A stretch of DNA of 64,000 bases from Anisakis pegreffii (lineage: Eukaryota; Nematoda; Chromadorea; Rhabditida; Anisakidae): contig JAPYMA010002833.1 of assembly GCA_035041965.1 (NCBI GenBank), forward strand, positions 1 through 64,000, written 5' to 3'. The notes under the pieces were generated by a model. The model did not search any database. It was not told the origin of the DNA and worked only from the letters and a program-made list of their open reading frames with translations. The stretch's first letter is position 1, and each line of letters begins with the position of its first letter. Shown here piece by piece: positions 1 to 11,138 of this stretch. Both the position numbers and the translations under genes were made by a program.

Positions 1-654
1 ATGAGAACTCGTTGACTCATAAATGACAAATACTTCTGACAAATACTTTGCTGTAACAATATCAAATACTTTTCTTGAAGACGAACAAAAGCAGAGCAAT
101 TGGTTGGTTTCGAGCACCGAAAACAACTCAAAAATATGCATAATACGGTCGGTTCTTATGCATAACGCCTACATAAAGTCGGAAAGGAATACTATCAAGC
201 AGTTCTTATGTGTGCGCCTAACTGAACGCTATATGGCAGATGTAGAGCGAGGAGAATCACAGATGAATGGACGTGAGAGAGAGAGACCAATATATATTTG
301 ACATGTGAAGAGACACGAAGAAATACCAATTTAGCCGGATAGTAAAAAAGCGGGGTATTATTCACGGTAATTTTCAGTAAGTACATGCCACCGACAAATC
401 TCAGAGCGTATATCTTATAGATATCCGGGAAGTGAGCTTCCCCAAACGCTGAAAAACGAAAATTGACCACAGGGTGACTGAACTCCAATCTTTCACCACC
501 ATAGCCGTCAGCACTGCCACTGCGCCATGGGTACATGTTTGTTGCGTTGAAAAATACGTTCTACATAAATGTTAGGTGGAAAAAAATTGTCAGCCTTTTG
601 CCTCCTCCCTTTTCCCAAAATTTCACAATAAGCACGTAAAACGTGCTTATTTCT
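1..654. other. Left flank, no gene recognised
   Basis: Open frames on both strands are short (at most 113 codons), overlap one another and match no domain I know. A purine-rich GAGAGAGAGAC run lies near 272-287. An inverted pair (AAGCACG...CGTGCTT) lies near 630-650, just outside the left inverted-repeat arm. No splice-supported coding structure is visible. Confidence 0.5.
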
Positions 655-1020
655 TATGAAAAAAAAGTGATTTTGACTAAAATTTCTTACCCAACCTACT
701 TCCCATCTCATTCAGCACCCTCTCAGCTAAATAACTACCCTATACGCACTTCCCCGTCCTAAAATCAGCGAATTTCTTCCAATCCTAAGCCCAACCGCAC
801 CCTTTCCCTCCTCGGGTTAAACGAATCCAAATGAGTTCAATCCCATCCTCCCGCGATGGTTCTATCGGGCAACATTACCGGGAAACGATCCTCCTCACCC
901 AAGCCATTCCCGGGAATACCAATGAAGTAGCTCATGGGTAAAGGGCTAAACCGAATCATGCACAGGCTGACCGGTTGAAACGGTCATCATTGTCGAATCG
1001 CCGTTACGAATAAGCTATCT
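655..1020 (+). repeat. Left arm of the long inverted repeat
   Basis: This G+C-richer block pairs in reverse complement with about 3,768-4,130. The inner end is the sequence around GAATCGCCGTTACG near 996-1,010. The outer end is lost near the poly-A/T run at 655-670. Confidence 0.6.
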
Positions 1021-1617
1021 CCCCTAATCTCTTAATCCCCTCCGGTTGCCTTTTGGCAACATCTTACCGCATACGTAGTGCCATCTGCATATTACTAGCT
1101 CCGCCTCATTTGCATATTTCTCTGCTAATTTGCATATTTCCTTAATCTCTCCCTACTGTTTTATTTGCATTTCTATTCTCAAATTTTTTTCGCTTTATAT
1201 AGGGTTTTCTGAGTGGATTATTACTTTTTTTATCCACTCTGTTTTATATTAGCTATTTGAGTTAACCATTTTTGGTAATTATTTGAGGTGATCAGTGTCA
1301 TAAACTGATTTGCCTCATATTCGTGGCTTTACTATTAGATTATTTTCTTTCAATTGACATTTTTACTATAAGTTCTGATAGCTAGCTGCCATCTTTATAG
1401 GTTATTACAATCAGTGCCCACATTAACATATCATTCCAGGTGACATGAATACAATGCCAACAATTAAACAATTCATAATCATATAAGATTCATAACTGAA
1501 GGAGATACAATTCAATGGAGACATCATAATGAATTGTAATTTGCTCAGATATTATAGTGAACATTGTTTAGATTACAAGAATTACATAATATTAGGAATT
1601 ACGTAACATAATTTTTT

Positions 1618-1880
1618 AAAATTTTGTTCTCTTTTTCGTTTTTTTCTTTTTTTCACTTATTTTTTTCATTTTATTTTTATTTTTTCATTTTGTTTTTATT
1701 TTTTAATTTTTTTTCATTTGGTTTTATTTTTTTTATTTTTTGATTTTTTTGATTTTATTTTTTTCATTTTGGTTTTATTTTTTAATTTTTTTTCATTGAA
1801 TCTTATTATTTTTATTTTTTGATTTTGATTTTTTTTCATTTTTAACTTATTTTTATTTTTTTTCTTTCTTTTCTTTATTC
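1618..1880. repeat. T-rich minisatellite
   Basis: About 260 bases are nearly all T on the plus strand. They are built from degenerate units such as TTTTTCATTTTATTTT, with ATT, CATT, GATT and GGTT variants recurring every 15-25 bases. The tract lies inside the long inverted-repeat unit. It has no coding potential. Confidence 0.8.
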
Positions 1881-3144
1881 ATATTCTTTCAATTTGTTGA
1901 ATCCGTATTAGGATCTTCCCGTTGTGCTGATTTTTGTGGCTGTTTGTGATTGTTTAATATCCATCTTGCTAGGCTGCTGGCACTGATTTTGAGGGAGGAT
2001 CCAGACTGAGGTCTTTATGATTTCTTTGAGGTTTTTTCAGTTGAGGGAGGGATCTTCAATTAGAATAATGTCCGATATTCCCGTTTTCCGACCATATTGC
2101 ATGAGGTCACTGCTTAATAAAACCCCACCTGAGGAGCTGGCATGCTACTCGCCCTATGACTCCTCTTCGACATATGGGGTTCAACTAGGTGCCCAAAAAT
2201 ATTCCAAATTAACAGTATAAATTTTTGGGACAGTTACTCTCACTGAGCAAACAGTGAGTAATAAAATTTTACAATGATATTAAGTATAATTAACGTAATC
2301 TATAATAGAGCAGTGACCCCGACGGTATAATTACCGTAATCATGAGCCTAGTAATGGCTCATACCGCCCGATACTTCTCATATTCTTCTAACGAAAATAA
2401 GCGCTTATATTTCGGTCCTCAGTCCTCATTCAGTGGTAGCGAGCCTTTAGTGTCGGATCTTCAGTTTGTTTTTGGTTGTCGTTCGTTGGGATTTTTTTGG
2501 GTTGAATTTGGTTGTTTTTTTGGTTGTCGGTCCTTGCTGTAGGCATTGTAGTGCACAAGTTATTGAGGTACAAATTTACAAACAAGGAAAAAAGTAATAA
2601 ATGCGAAACAAATTTCAGCATTCAGTTAACATTTTGCATAACAGTGAAATCAAATATTACAATCTTATTACTTGCAAAGTATTCATGAAAATATACAGAA
2701 AAACAAAATTCTACAAAAGAAAACATATGAAGAGAAAGATAATTTTCAAGAACATTTAAAAGCAATGTCGAGTAGACTCATAAAGTGAAGTACAATTTCT
2801 CCATTAGTTTTTGAGAAATACATTGGAAAATTATGGAAAGTAAATGATGCAATACTTATCAGATGGCAGCTAACTGCAGATGTGAGAATGATTTACTTTA
2901 TTAATAGTGCCTAATTTTAGGAAATTCTTATTATTATTCTTTTGATTTATCAGTCATCTCGTTATGCAGATGACATCTACGTATGCGGTGTTCACTTTAT
3001 ATGTATCACTTTAAATATTACTTTTTAGACGATTAGCAGATATTAATTTCGTTTAGAAGTATTTCTGTCGTTATTATTGCTGATGTTATCGTTGTCATTT
3101 TCGCTAGGATCATTATGCACTTAGTCGCAGTTCTTCATCCGTAC
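1881..3144. other. Interior of the inverted-repeat unit, no gene
   Basis: Two plus-strand open frames of 66-67 codons (2,017-2,220 and 2,342-2,542) are present but have no recognisable domain or splice context. Short palindromes occur near 2,315-2,360 (GGTATAATTACC and ATGAGCC...GGCTCAT). Nothing here supports a gene. Confidence 0.45.
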
Positions 3145-3151
3145 CATAACT

Positions 3152-3624
3152 GAATTGCAACACACCCTCTCATATTGGAACCCCCTCAATTCTACGATAT
3201 GGTTTCTTTCATTAGCTGTAATCTAATACAGTGATTCAAACTTTATTCAAACCTCTAAAGATTACCTTTAGAATGAACTTTTTGTTCATCTTTACTCGCA
3301 TGATTTATAGTCAATCAGTCATGATCTTTATACAGATAGCGGATTGATTATAAATCGTCAAACAGATGATTTATAATCAATCCGCTATCTGTATAAAGAA
3401 CGCTCAAATCCTTAACGACACATTTCTTTTCGCTCATTCACTGTCTCATTCATCTACGCCCGCCGGAATATTGAGGGTCTGCGTCTCCCATTTCCGTATT
3501 AATAAGTGGTTATTCTCATCTGTTCTCTTTTGATTTGCTCAAATCCCTTTGGCTGAAATTTCTTAATGAGACGCAGACCCTCATTATAGGAGGGGGCTCG
3601 AATATGAGAGGATGTGTTGCATTC
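3152..3624. mobile_element. Small element with 36-base terminal inverted repeats
   Basis: The left end (3,152-3,187) and right end (3,589-3,624) are imperfect reverse complements sharing TGCAACACA, CCTCTCATATT and CCCCCTC. A second pair inside the right half, GAGGGTCTGCGTCTC (3,472 onward) and its complement (3,567-3,582), can form an inner stem. The element is about 470 bases, has no open frame and lies immediately left of another foldback element. Confidence 0.6.
3326..3398. repeat. Perfect 31-bp hairpin with 11-base loop
   Basis: Positions 3,326-3,356 and 3,368-3,398 are exact reverse complements (starting CTTTATACAGATAGCGG) around an 11-base loop. The hairpin lies inside the 3,152-3,624 element. 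A stem this long without mismatches suggests a recent inverted duplication. Confidence 0.9.
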
Positions 3625-3629
3625 CGTGA

Positions 3630-3761
3630 CCGGACAATTTGCCTAAAAACGTTTTGCCTAACGACAGTTTGCCTGAGACGGACGGTTTTTTAATGAATGT
3701 TTTGCCTAATAGGCAAACTGTCCTTATTGTTAGGCAAAACGTTTTTAGGCAAAGTGTCCGG
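3630..3761. mobile_element. 132-bp foldback MITE built from TTTGCCTAA motifs
   Basis: The 32-base ends (3,630-3,661 and 3,730-3,761) are reverse complements with one mismatch, beginning CCGGACA(A/C)TTTGCC. A second, nested 12-base inverted pair (GACAGTTTGCCT) lies at 3,663-3,674 and 3,711-3,722. The motif TTTGCCTAA or its complement recurs through the element. It has no coding capacity. The superfamily is not identified. Confidence 0.75.
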
Positions 3762-3767
3762 GTTCCC

Positions 3768-4130
3768 CTCATAACGGCGATTCGTAATTTGATGACTGTT
3801 TCAACCGGCCAGCATGCGTACCCTCCAGTTTAACCCTTCACCCATGAGCAACCCCGCTGATATCCCCGGGAGCGGATTGGAGAAGAGAATCATTTCCCCG
3901 TAATGCCTCCCATCAAAAAACCACCGAGAGAGACTGCAAATATCGCTCATTTCGATTCATTCAAAGCCACGAGAACTTAAGAGTGAGATTTAGCCTTTGA
4001 ATCGGTTGAAATTTGGGGATTTTAAGGGCGGATTGGCGCATATAGCGGACAGAACTCAGCTGCGAGGAATGGGAGCGAAATGGGAGCTCAGTTGGGTAAG
4101 TCTCAGCTAAGAAAAATTTTGATAAGAAGA
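3768..4130 (-). repeat. Right arm of the long inverted repeat
   Basis: This is the reverse-complement partner of 655-1,020. It begins at TAACGGCGATTCG next to the 3,630-3,761 MITE and fades near 4,130 after GTTGGGTAAG. Divergence between the arms suggests an old element. Confidence 0.6.
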
Positions 4131-5050
4131 AGACCAACCGTTGAAAATAAAGGTTAACCTTTGATCCGTTGAAACGATAAGTTATCCGCAAATCGCTTGT
4201 GTCGTTTTCCTCCGCGAGTTGTCACTTCATTTGACTCCGTTGAACGTCGTTCGAACCCTTAAATTCTTCATTTAGGATTGATTTTCAAACATTCAATTGA
4301 ATAACATGTGCCGTTCAAACGAAAATTCATCATTATTCTGACGTTAGCAGTAGGACTCTGTGTAATTTGCTGATTTCCGAATTAACTTCATCGTATCAAG
4401 AAATTTCCGCCGTAAAAAATTTGTGCAGAAGTGAATAATCTTGAAAAAAATGCGTTCTGAAAAACAAACGAAAAGAATTGCACGCGACGCGTGCAAATGA
4501 TGACAATTGTAATTCTATTGTGCACGTGCACGTGATCATGCGAAAACGCGAGAGAGCATGAATCCGAGAGTGTCTCTTCTGTCACGCGTAGTTTGCTCTT
4601 TGTAGTGATAATGATTAGAAGTTAAAGCTTCCTTGTTGGTGTATGAATAAGGTGTTGAAGCGTTGTACATTACATCGCGATTCAATCAGATCATCGCAAC
4701 GACGTGATAGCTGAATTAGATGCACAAATCAAGGATCTGCTATTGGGCGAGTCGTAATAAGATTCAGATATTTTATCCTTCACTGACAGATGGCTGTCTG
4801 GGTGATATGTTATATTTTGATTCGGTACAAAAAGGTAGAGTGAATATTGTTAAGGTCTAAATACCTTTTTGCTTCTAAAAAGTATTTATCAAGTCATCAG
4901 TACGTTATCAAAACTCCGATGGTGATTTTTGATGCTTTAAAAACTGATTCCGGTACATTCTAATGGTGTTCAAGTGTTAAGGATGTTTTGATTGATTGAT
5001 TTTCATTTGTTTGATTTGACTTGGAAATCTGATCTTTTGTATCCACACAG
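4131..5050. other. Region upstream of the PP2A B''-like exons
   Basis: No EF-hand coding exon, which a B'' gene would need, is visible here on the plus strand. A possible short exon lies at about 4,769-4,835, after a GATTCAG acceptor and before GGTAGAGTG, but I recognise no homology in it. The region 4,480-4,560 contains GTGCACGTGCACGTG, an E-box-rich palindrome that could be regulatory. Confidence 0.35.
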
Positions 5051-5680
5051 ATTGATGCGATGAAATTTAGTGATGTTGTGTGCTTGGTGAGTTATCATTT
5101 GTCACATTATCAGTCGATATGTTCAACTTATTATTAGCAATGTTTTTATTGTTGAAACTACTATTGTTTTTAAATGAAAAGAGTGCATTCGCTGAGTTGA
5201 AGTGATTCAGTCATGATGAACACCTACCTGTTACAGCTATGGGACGTAATCAATCCGCATAACGCAGCATACATAACGCTCTCAGATATAAAGCGTTCCA
5301 AAAATGCGAAGTATTTCTACAATACATTTATCAACTGGTGTGATTATTTGGAACAAGAAAATCAACAAACTCCATATGAGCTTTCTGTTGGAGAGGTGTG
5401 ATGTTTTCTGATTGCTATGATTATTATTACGGATGTGTCAGTATCAGTGAGAAATATCTCACTGATACTTTAGGAGATATTTTAGTGAGAAATATTTTAG
5501 GAGACGCGATGTGACAAGATGAATGAATGGAACGAGTATTGCCGAAGGGAATACATCGCTTTAACAAGTGAGAACGTTGATGACGACGGGGAATTCGATA
5601 AGAATTTCAACGATAGTTTTTTGATGCGGAACGTTCGGCAATGTAGCAGTTTGTTGTTTATCTGGTTGATATTGTACTGA
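5051..5680 (+). CDS. PP2A regulatory subunit B''-like, C-terminal exons only (partial or pseudogene)
   Basis: Three exons join in frame: 5,051-5,086, 5,237-5,395 and 5,519-5,680. The product resembles the C-terminus of PPP2R3/RSA-1-type PP2A subunits. Exon 1 gives FSDVVCL. Exon 2 has the ITLSDIKR segment followed by FYNTFINWCDYLEQE, matching the family's ITL.DLKR and FFDTFFN..KYLDHEQ region. Exon 3 gives NEWNEYCRREY, matching the family's W..Y..EEY segment. Such subunits direct PP2A to substrates, and in C. elegans RSA-1 acts at centrosomes. The EF-hand exons expected just upstream are not seen in the preceding 5 kb, which is full of repeats. The upstream part may lie beyond long introns or outside the window, or this may be a truncated copy. 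Confidence 0.6.
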
Positions 5681-6990
5681 AAAGAATTTTGATCAGTAAA
5701 TAGCAAAATTATGAGATGAATATTGATTGATACTCTGTACTGATGATTAGCAGTGGATTATTTGAAGATGTACTGAACCGGTGGTTAATGATAGAGAAAG
5801 CGACCAATGAACGACCAAAATTATTCATCTCAAACACAGAAAAGTCTCCTGGAACAGTTCATATCACCCTTTTTTTTGTAGATGACGAACATATATTACT
5901 ATCCCTGATTATATTCTCGGACTGGCACCCTTGGACTGATTGCAATATTGGTCGAAGAATCTTAAATTAAATTTTTGTTTATTTCTGATCTCATTGACAT
6001 TTAATTGTACATTTTATGCATAATGCATTGATCACATATGGATGATTACCCTCCGAAATATCATTATCTTATGAATGCTATGTATGAGTTGATTTGTTCA
6101 CATCATATCATTTAAGTGACAGTATTTGTAGAAATGTCATTACCATTTTCAAATTTTTTATTGTAAGTTATAAATGGTGTATGTGTTGGTGTAATATTCA
6201 AGTATATACGTGCTCATTTTTATGATGATTCCGCTTTGAACTGATATGTTGATGATTGATTATTTTGATCGTAGTTTTAGATCTTTACGGAGTTTTAGAT
6301 TGTTCGTCGAAATCTTCTTAATAATTGTGCCTTTCTGTTCTCTTGTCATTCCGTCGATTCCTATACTCAATTAATTGGTCTCATTTTTGTTTCTTCAATA
6401 AGTTATCAGCTCTTCGACAAACACGGTGATTGTAAAGTTTCATTCATTATTTTATCGCAAAAGTGATTTTTTTGGCTACATTACGATCTTATGAACATTT
6501 GATGTTATTTATGATAAATGGATCAATTAAACAATCAATTTGCATTACCATGACGACGCTTGAAGTGAAGCGCAGACAGTGTAGCACAAAGAAGCGATGA
6601 AGGCAGCTGATATTTACCGGAGGGCCCGAATAAACTCGACTCAAATGAATTATGACCATCAATTTTGGTCTGTCCACCTCAACAATACGAAAGTCAGCCC
6701 CATCTCCTGATCTCTTCAGCACCCGATCTTCTCCTGAACTCCACCCTTTTGATTTTTGCCTTCTTTCCTATGGGAGGGGACACATTCTTCGGAAATCACT
6801 CGTCGTAAACCGTACCTTTGTTCAAGTGCGCACAAATGGTATAGGTTGAATGTTCGCACCCCAAATATCATGTTTAGAGACATCTTTGAGTAACCAGGAA
6901 GCAAGTGAAGATAATCAAACTGAAATATAGTGATGGATCATATTTCGACATACGCTCACGCTGAGGTTCACATCGGACAGAGATATGCAT
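5681..6990. other. Intergenic, no supported gene
   Basis: A 75-codon plus-strand frame (5,743-5,970) follows the PP2A-like exons without a matching domain and may be 3' untranslated sequence. Other frames overlap on both strands and look random. Nothing else is visible before the 405-base repeat. Confidence 0.35.
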
Positions 6991-7525
6991 AAACCTGAGA
7001 AGACGGTTAGCTCGAATATCGCGATCCGTCTATTGCTAATATGAACGTATTGATTGATCTACAGTGATCAATACGTATGAATGAACGCGACTGCGCTATG
7101 GAATTGAGATATATCTAAGTAAATGGCTGTATTTCCTCAGGAAAGCAAAATCGCTCGACAAAGTATATGATTTTGTGAATGAGGAGATCCAGTTGGATCG
7201 ACTGATGCAAAAAAATTCATATGTTACTGGGCAAACCTGAGCTTACGGTAACCTTGAATGTGGCACCCGAGATAGTATTTATAAAATGCCTATATCTCCT
7301 CAAGTATGTCAAATTTCTCAGCAAAATTTATAATAGTCAGAATCTAGAGGCTCTGCTGGATTGAACGGTGATAAGAAATGCACATGTTTCCGGGCAAACC
7401 TGAGAAGACGGTTAGCTCGAATATCGCGATCCGCCTATTGCTAATATGAACGTATTGAATGCTCTACAGTGATTAATTCGTATGAATGAACGCGACTGCG
7501 CTATCGAATTGAGATATGTCTAAGA
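6991..7525. repeat. 405-base-period tandem repeat, locus A (about 1.3 units)
   Basis: A block of about 129 bases starting AAACCTGAGAAGACGG at 6,991 recurs at 7,396 with a few substitutions, an exact offset of 405. The sequence between (about 7,120-7,395) has the features of the locus near 39.7-40.4 kb: a CTCCTCA..GCAAAATCGC block, GAGATCC.G.T.GATC, CATATGTTACTGG and CTTGAATGTGGCA. Within a unit, two related halves each end in a GACGG or TACGGT..CTTGAATG type block, so the unit looks like a diverged dimer. Confidence 0.8.
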
Positions 7526-9141
7526 AAAATCAGCATGTGTTGATTTTGCATTGTGTCTTATATTCGTCATATTTTGACTGGGCGCCTTCATTTTATTCTA
7601 TTTTTTATGATTCAACCTTTCTAATTCCGTATTGAATTCCTCTCATGATTCACTAGTCGTGATGCAATGAGCATATTAATAATGAAGTGAAGGTGAAAAT
7701 TGAAAACGTTGCTGATTCGTTTTAGACCGGTAATCACCTTCAAAAACGCATCTGACAGTGTTGCCTTTCCCTGTACGTTTGAGTCGACCGTAAGTTCCTA
7801 ATCAAAGTGTTAGAGGTGTTGGCTTTAGTTTCAAATAACGTGCTCGATGTTTGCATTTTTTATTCTGTTCAGAATTGTGATGTTTCTGTTCCACTGCTCA
7901 ATACAATTCAAACTGTAAGCATTATTATGCTGCAAACTACTTAATACAATTGCCGGGTGTAATGAAATTAAATGCAGTTCATGGCATAAATGGAGAATAT
8001 ATTCGAAATGGCCAAAAAAAAAGGCGAACAACCATTTATTTATTAACAGAGCGACAATTAACAGATATTTAGCGTCATCATCAGGAAAACGAATTACATG
8101 AAACAACTGAAAGGAGCGAGAAATATTGAATGTTACATGTAGATGTTGGGTAGGCACATTGGTGAATGCACAACAATATTATGTGGAGCATTGGAAGGGG
8201 GATGGTGGCTGTAATTAGTGAAGGGAATACGGTGAATTGAAAACGTAACCGTCAAATTTGGGTGAAACTGTATAAGAATCTAATAGCTGAAGGATGATGA
8301 AACGAGGAAATAAACAATGTTAATAAAAGAGACATTGCGAAAAATGCATTCAGGAGAGAAGGACTATTTGCTAGCAGTAGCAAGAGGATGAATTGCATTC
8401 ATCTCTAACACTCGTTAAGCAGTGTGTGAAGTCGTGTGAATAATATGCCAAATACATCCAGATGCTGCACATTGCTTCGCCAAAACCTCTTCCGCAAGAT
8501 TGACGATAGACTGAACGATCACACCGTGCAGCGATTCGAACAATGCTGCAATATGAATTTGTTCAACAAAGAATAGCGAAATGTAAAACTTGTGCAGATG
8601 TGGAACCGCTTATACATATATGGGCTCTATTTACTTTCCCTACTCACCCCCTCCCCCCAGCCACCTTCCAAAGCCCGACTACAACCCCATATGTGAACGT
8701 GAAGTCTAGTCTCATTTGAGTAAACGCTTTGCCTAGAATACTCCCATGTCTCTGCTTTTTCACGTTTACGAATTTTACAAATTGCCATCAACACATCCCT
8801 TCAGCACATAATTGGTGCAGGATGATGGACACCGAATTCCTACATAATTGGTCGCCACATATTTTGGTTGGATACGAACAGTGGGGTGTGCTTACTAGTC
8901 ATTCCAAACGGAGCTACCAAATGTTTAACTGGCAACAAATATTCTCGGCTAATGAGTGGGGCAGGAATGACTGAGCGGCGATACGGGTCTGCATAAGGCT
9001 TAATTTTCACGTGCGGTCCATTCACCTTCTCCTGAAACATCATAGTCTTAAAGACACAAGCCCCATCAACCTGCCACTGCAAACTCTTCACAGGTCACTT
9101 CTTACGACACTTTAAAAAGGCACAGAATCAAAGTCAATCAC
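7526..9141. other. Intergenic, possible 3' end of the minus-strand secreted gene
   Basis: A 108-codon minus-strand frame (8,157-7,831) has no domain I recognise. A C-rich run (CCCCCTCCCCCC) lies near 8,645-8,660. The minus-strand frame 9,091-8,840 may hold the last exon of the gene at 9,142-11,138, but its phase does not fit my model, so I left it out. Confidence 0.35.
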
Positions 9142-11138
9142 CTGCATGCCTCTTCATCACTGCTGACCCTTCGCTCTGTTTCCATACACTGTTCCAGCTG
9201 TTGATTCATTGTTCCGTTTATCTCCCTACTTAAAAAACACTCCACATTTGGTTGTATATCTGAAAAACGTCTCAGTAATTCAGACTGTTGCTCAATAAGT
9301 ACCAAGGGAAACTGCTCAAGCAGTACCAATCTTCTTACCTTGGTTACTTACATGGCACCTGTACTCAGCCGCTGCGAAGAACAAATAGTACATCAAGGCA
9401 TTTTCCTGGTCCCCATCACTTAACGTCATAAATACTCCGAAATACGTTGAAAACGTTCCAACGTTTGTTGTGATGCAATCGTGCGTGGCATTGTACAGCC
9501 TGCAATGAGAATCATGATTGTATTCAGAATCATGACATTGCCAAATGAGGTGGGACTCTCTTAAATATTAAAATTCTTTTTTTTTTTTGGGGGGGGATGC
9601 ACGAGACAAACTCATCTACAGCTCGTTTATCGTGCATTTCGATGTTTTCTCCTTTAGAACAGAAGCTCTGTTCTCTAGGAGAAATTGGAGAGTAACAAAG
9701 TAAACTGGAAGATAGACGAATCGGTGTTGAAGACTTTTTTGCACGTTTCTGGCAACACTGTACGGTATGATATGACAGCCGAGCGATATTCAATGATCAG
9801 ATCAGACGAAACCAGTCGAAATGATGAGATTCGGAATTTCAAAAATGGATTCGGTTGAATTTCAGCCGCAAGTTTTGAATTTGGGTCCAAGTATCGAGAG
9901 ATCCTGGAGAATTAGGCCGGTCGGATACCGACCGAAGCAAACTTCTGTTCGGTTGTCACTACACTGCTAGTGCAATAATGCTTGCTGAATGCTTTTTGAT
10001 CCGTGTGCTCTTTGCAGTTCTAGACACTTTACATAGTGCTTTTGTTTCGTTTTACAAGCTGCGAATATGAGGCTGCAGCGGATGAGAACATTGCAATATT
10101 CACTAACTCGCATAAAATTTCCACAGTATCCTTGGAATCTCGCACCGTGTCAACGAAGGCGCGGAAGCTCGGAAGCGTTCCGGAAGCATCAAGGCTGAAG
10201 TTGTAGGCTTGCAGATAGTTGCCATAACATTGGCCAGCCACCTGAAATGGCAATTGAGTAACTCATCGAAAAACTTGTTTCCAGATTTTTACTGGAATAA
10301 TGAGACTCCAGTTTGCTCTTGATCCTGTTAGCCTACTCCCGGAACGGGATAGGCAAACCAGATCATGAGATGATAGGATCATGAGATCATGTGATACCTA
10401 CCAACGGACTGAATGGACAATCATCCATCGGAGATACCTGCTAATAATCATGCGTAAGTGAGTTTCGGAACGACGCATCAGCATTATTGAGACGCCTCGT
10501 TCAATTAGGTGGTACTCTGTGAAGTTTCCACTAGTCATGTCTCTATATCACTTTTTTGAAAACTGTTCTACTCCGTTCTATTCAGCTGCAAAATGGCTTT
10601 ATTCCATTTTATCGTGTGCGTTTTTTTGATGACTTTTCTATTCTATTCTTTTCTGATCTGTTCTCGCGCCCCTTTTTTTTTGAGGACCGTTCTATTCTAT
10701 TCATTTGGGCTCCGAAACGACCCTGTTCTATTCTATTCTGTGCGTTCCTCGTTTGCGAACTGTTCTGTTCCATTTGATGGAATAGAACAGGAATAGAGCA
10801 GTTTAACTAGAATACAGACATCACTAGTTGCAAGCACTCAAAACGCACCGTTCAAATGCTTGCGTGAAGAATGCCTAGACCATTTGACTCAAAAGAGCTG
10901 ATTGAATGATTAGAGGCACTCCTCGGAGTGCTTTGAGTTCTCAACTTACTTGACTGTAATTAAGTGGCAAGCTGGCTGGCCCTAATCCATCCTGTTGTTG
11001 AAAGCTTAATATTGGGCTGTTGGTATGGTGTGAAATCGCATCGAGCACATTTAAGCCAACAACATCATTGAAGTGGATGATGCTCGAGAGAAGTGCTGCT
11101 GTAACGATGCAATTGCTGTGAATATTATGCAGAAACAT
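9142..11138 (-). CDS. Predicted secreted protein, family not recognised (incomplete model)
   Basis: Exon 1 is 11,138-10,950. It starts at an ATG and encodes a hydrophobic leader with VTAALLSSII. It ends in phase 0 at CAA|GTAAGT. Exon 2 starts at 10,241 after TTTCAG with VAGQCYGNYLQAY, and its donor is uncertain. Exons 9,499-9,339 and 9,259-9,142 join in frame at a GTAAGA donor and a TTTTTCAG acceptor 79 bases apart. They carry spaced cysteines (THDC, YRC, VEC, EQC). No single donor of exon 2 reaches exon 3 in phase, so at least one exon is missing or misplaced, and the 3' end is also unresolved. The leader and spaced cysteines suggest an extracellular protein. I cannot assign a family or role. 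Confidence 0.4.
10556..10804. repeat. Irregular TTCTATTC repeat cluster
   Basis: The plus strand contains many spaced copies of TTCTATTC/TGTTCTATTC over about 240 bases. They end in a short inverted pair, CTGTTCTGTTCCAT...ATGGAATAGAACAG, near 10,760-10,795. The overlapping open frames are an effect of the repeat. The cluster may sit in an intron of the minus-strand gene. Confidence 0.6.

Larger units (their letters stand above)
655..4130. mobile_element. Degenerate 3.5 kb unit bounded by long inverted repeats
   Basis: The reverse complement of about 655-1,020 aligns with about 3,768-4,130 over roughly 360 bases with many substitutions and small gaps. Shared stretches include CGTAACGGCGATTCG, GTTTCAACCGG, TTACCCATGAG, a CCCGGGA block and GTTGGGTAAG, in mirrored order. 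The arms are richer in G+C than the surroundings. The interior has no long open frame and carries a T-rich tract, a 31-bp hairpin and two smaller foldback elements. This is consistent with a non-autonomous DNA transposon or foldback element with long terminal repeats. I did not identify a family or a target-site duplication, so the exact ends are approximate. Confidence 0.6.

Noticed and set aside
3152..3761. CRISPR-like array suggested by short repeated motifs
   Set aside because: The motifs are inverted, irregularly spaced and of eukaryotic transposon type. No regular spacer pattern exists.
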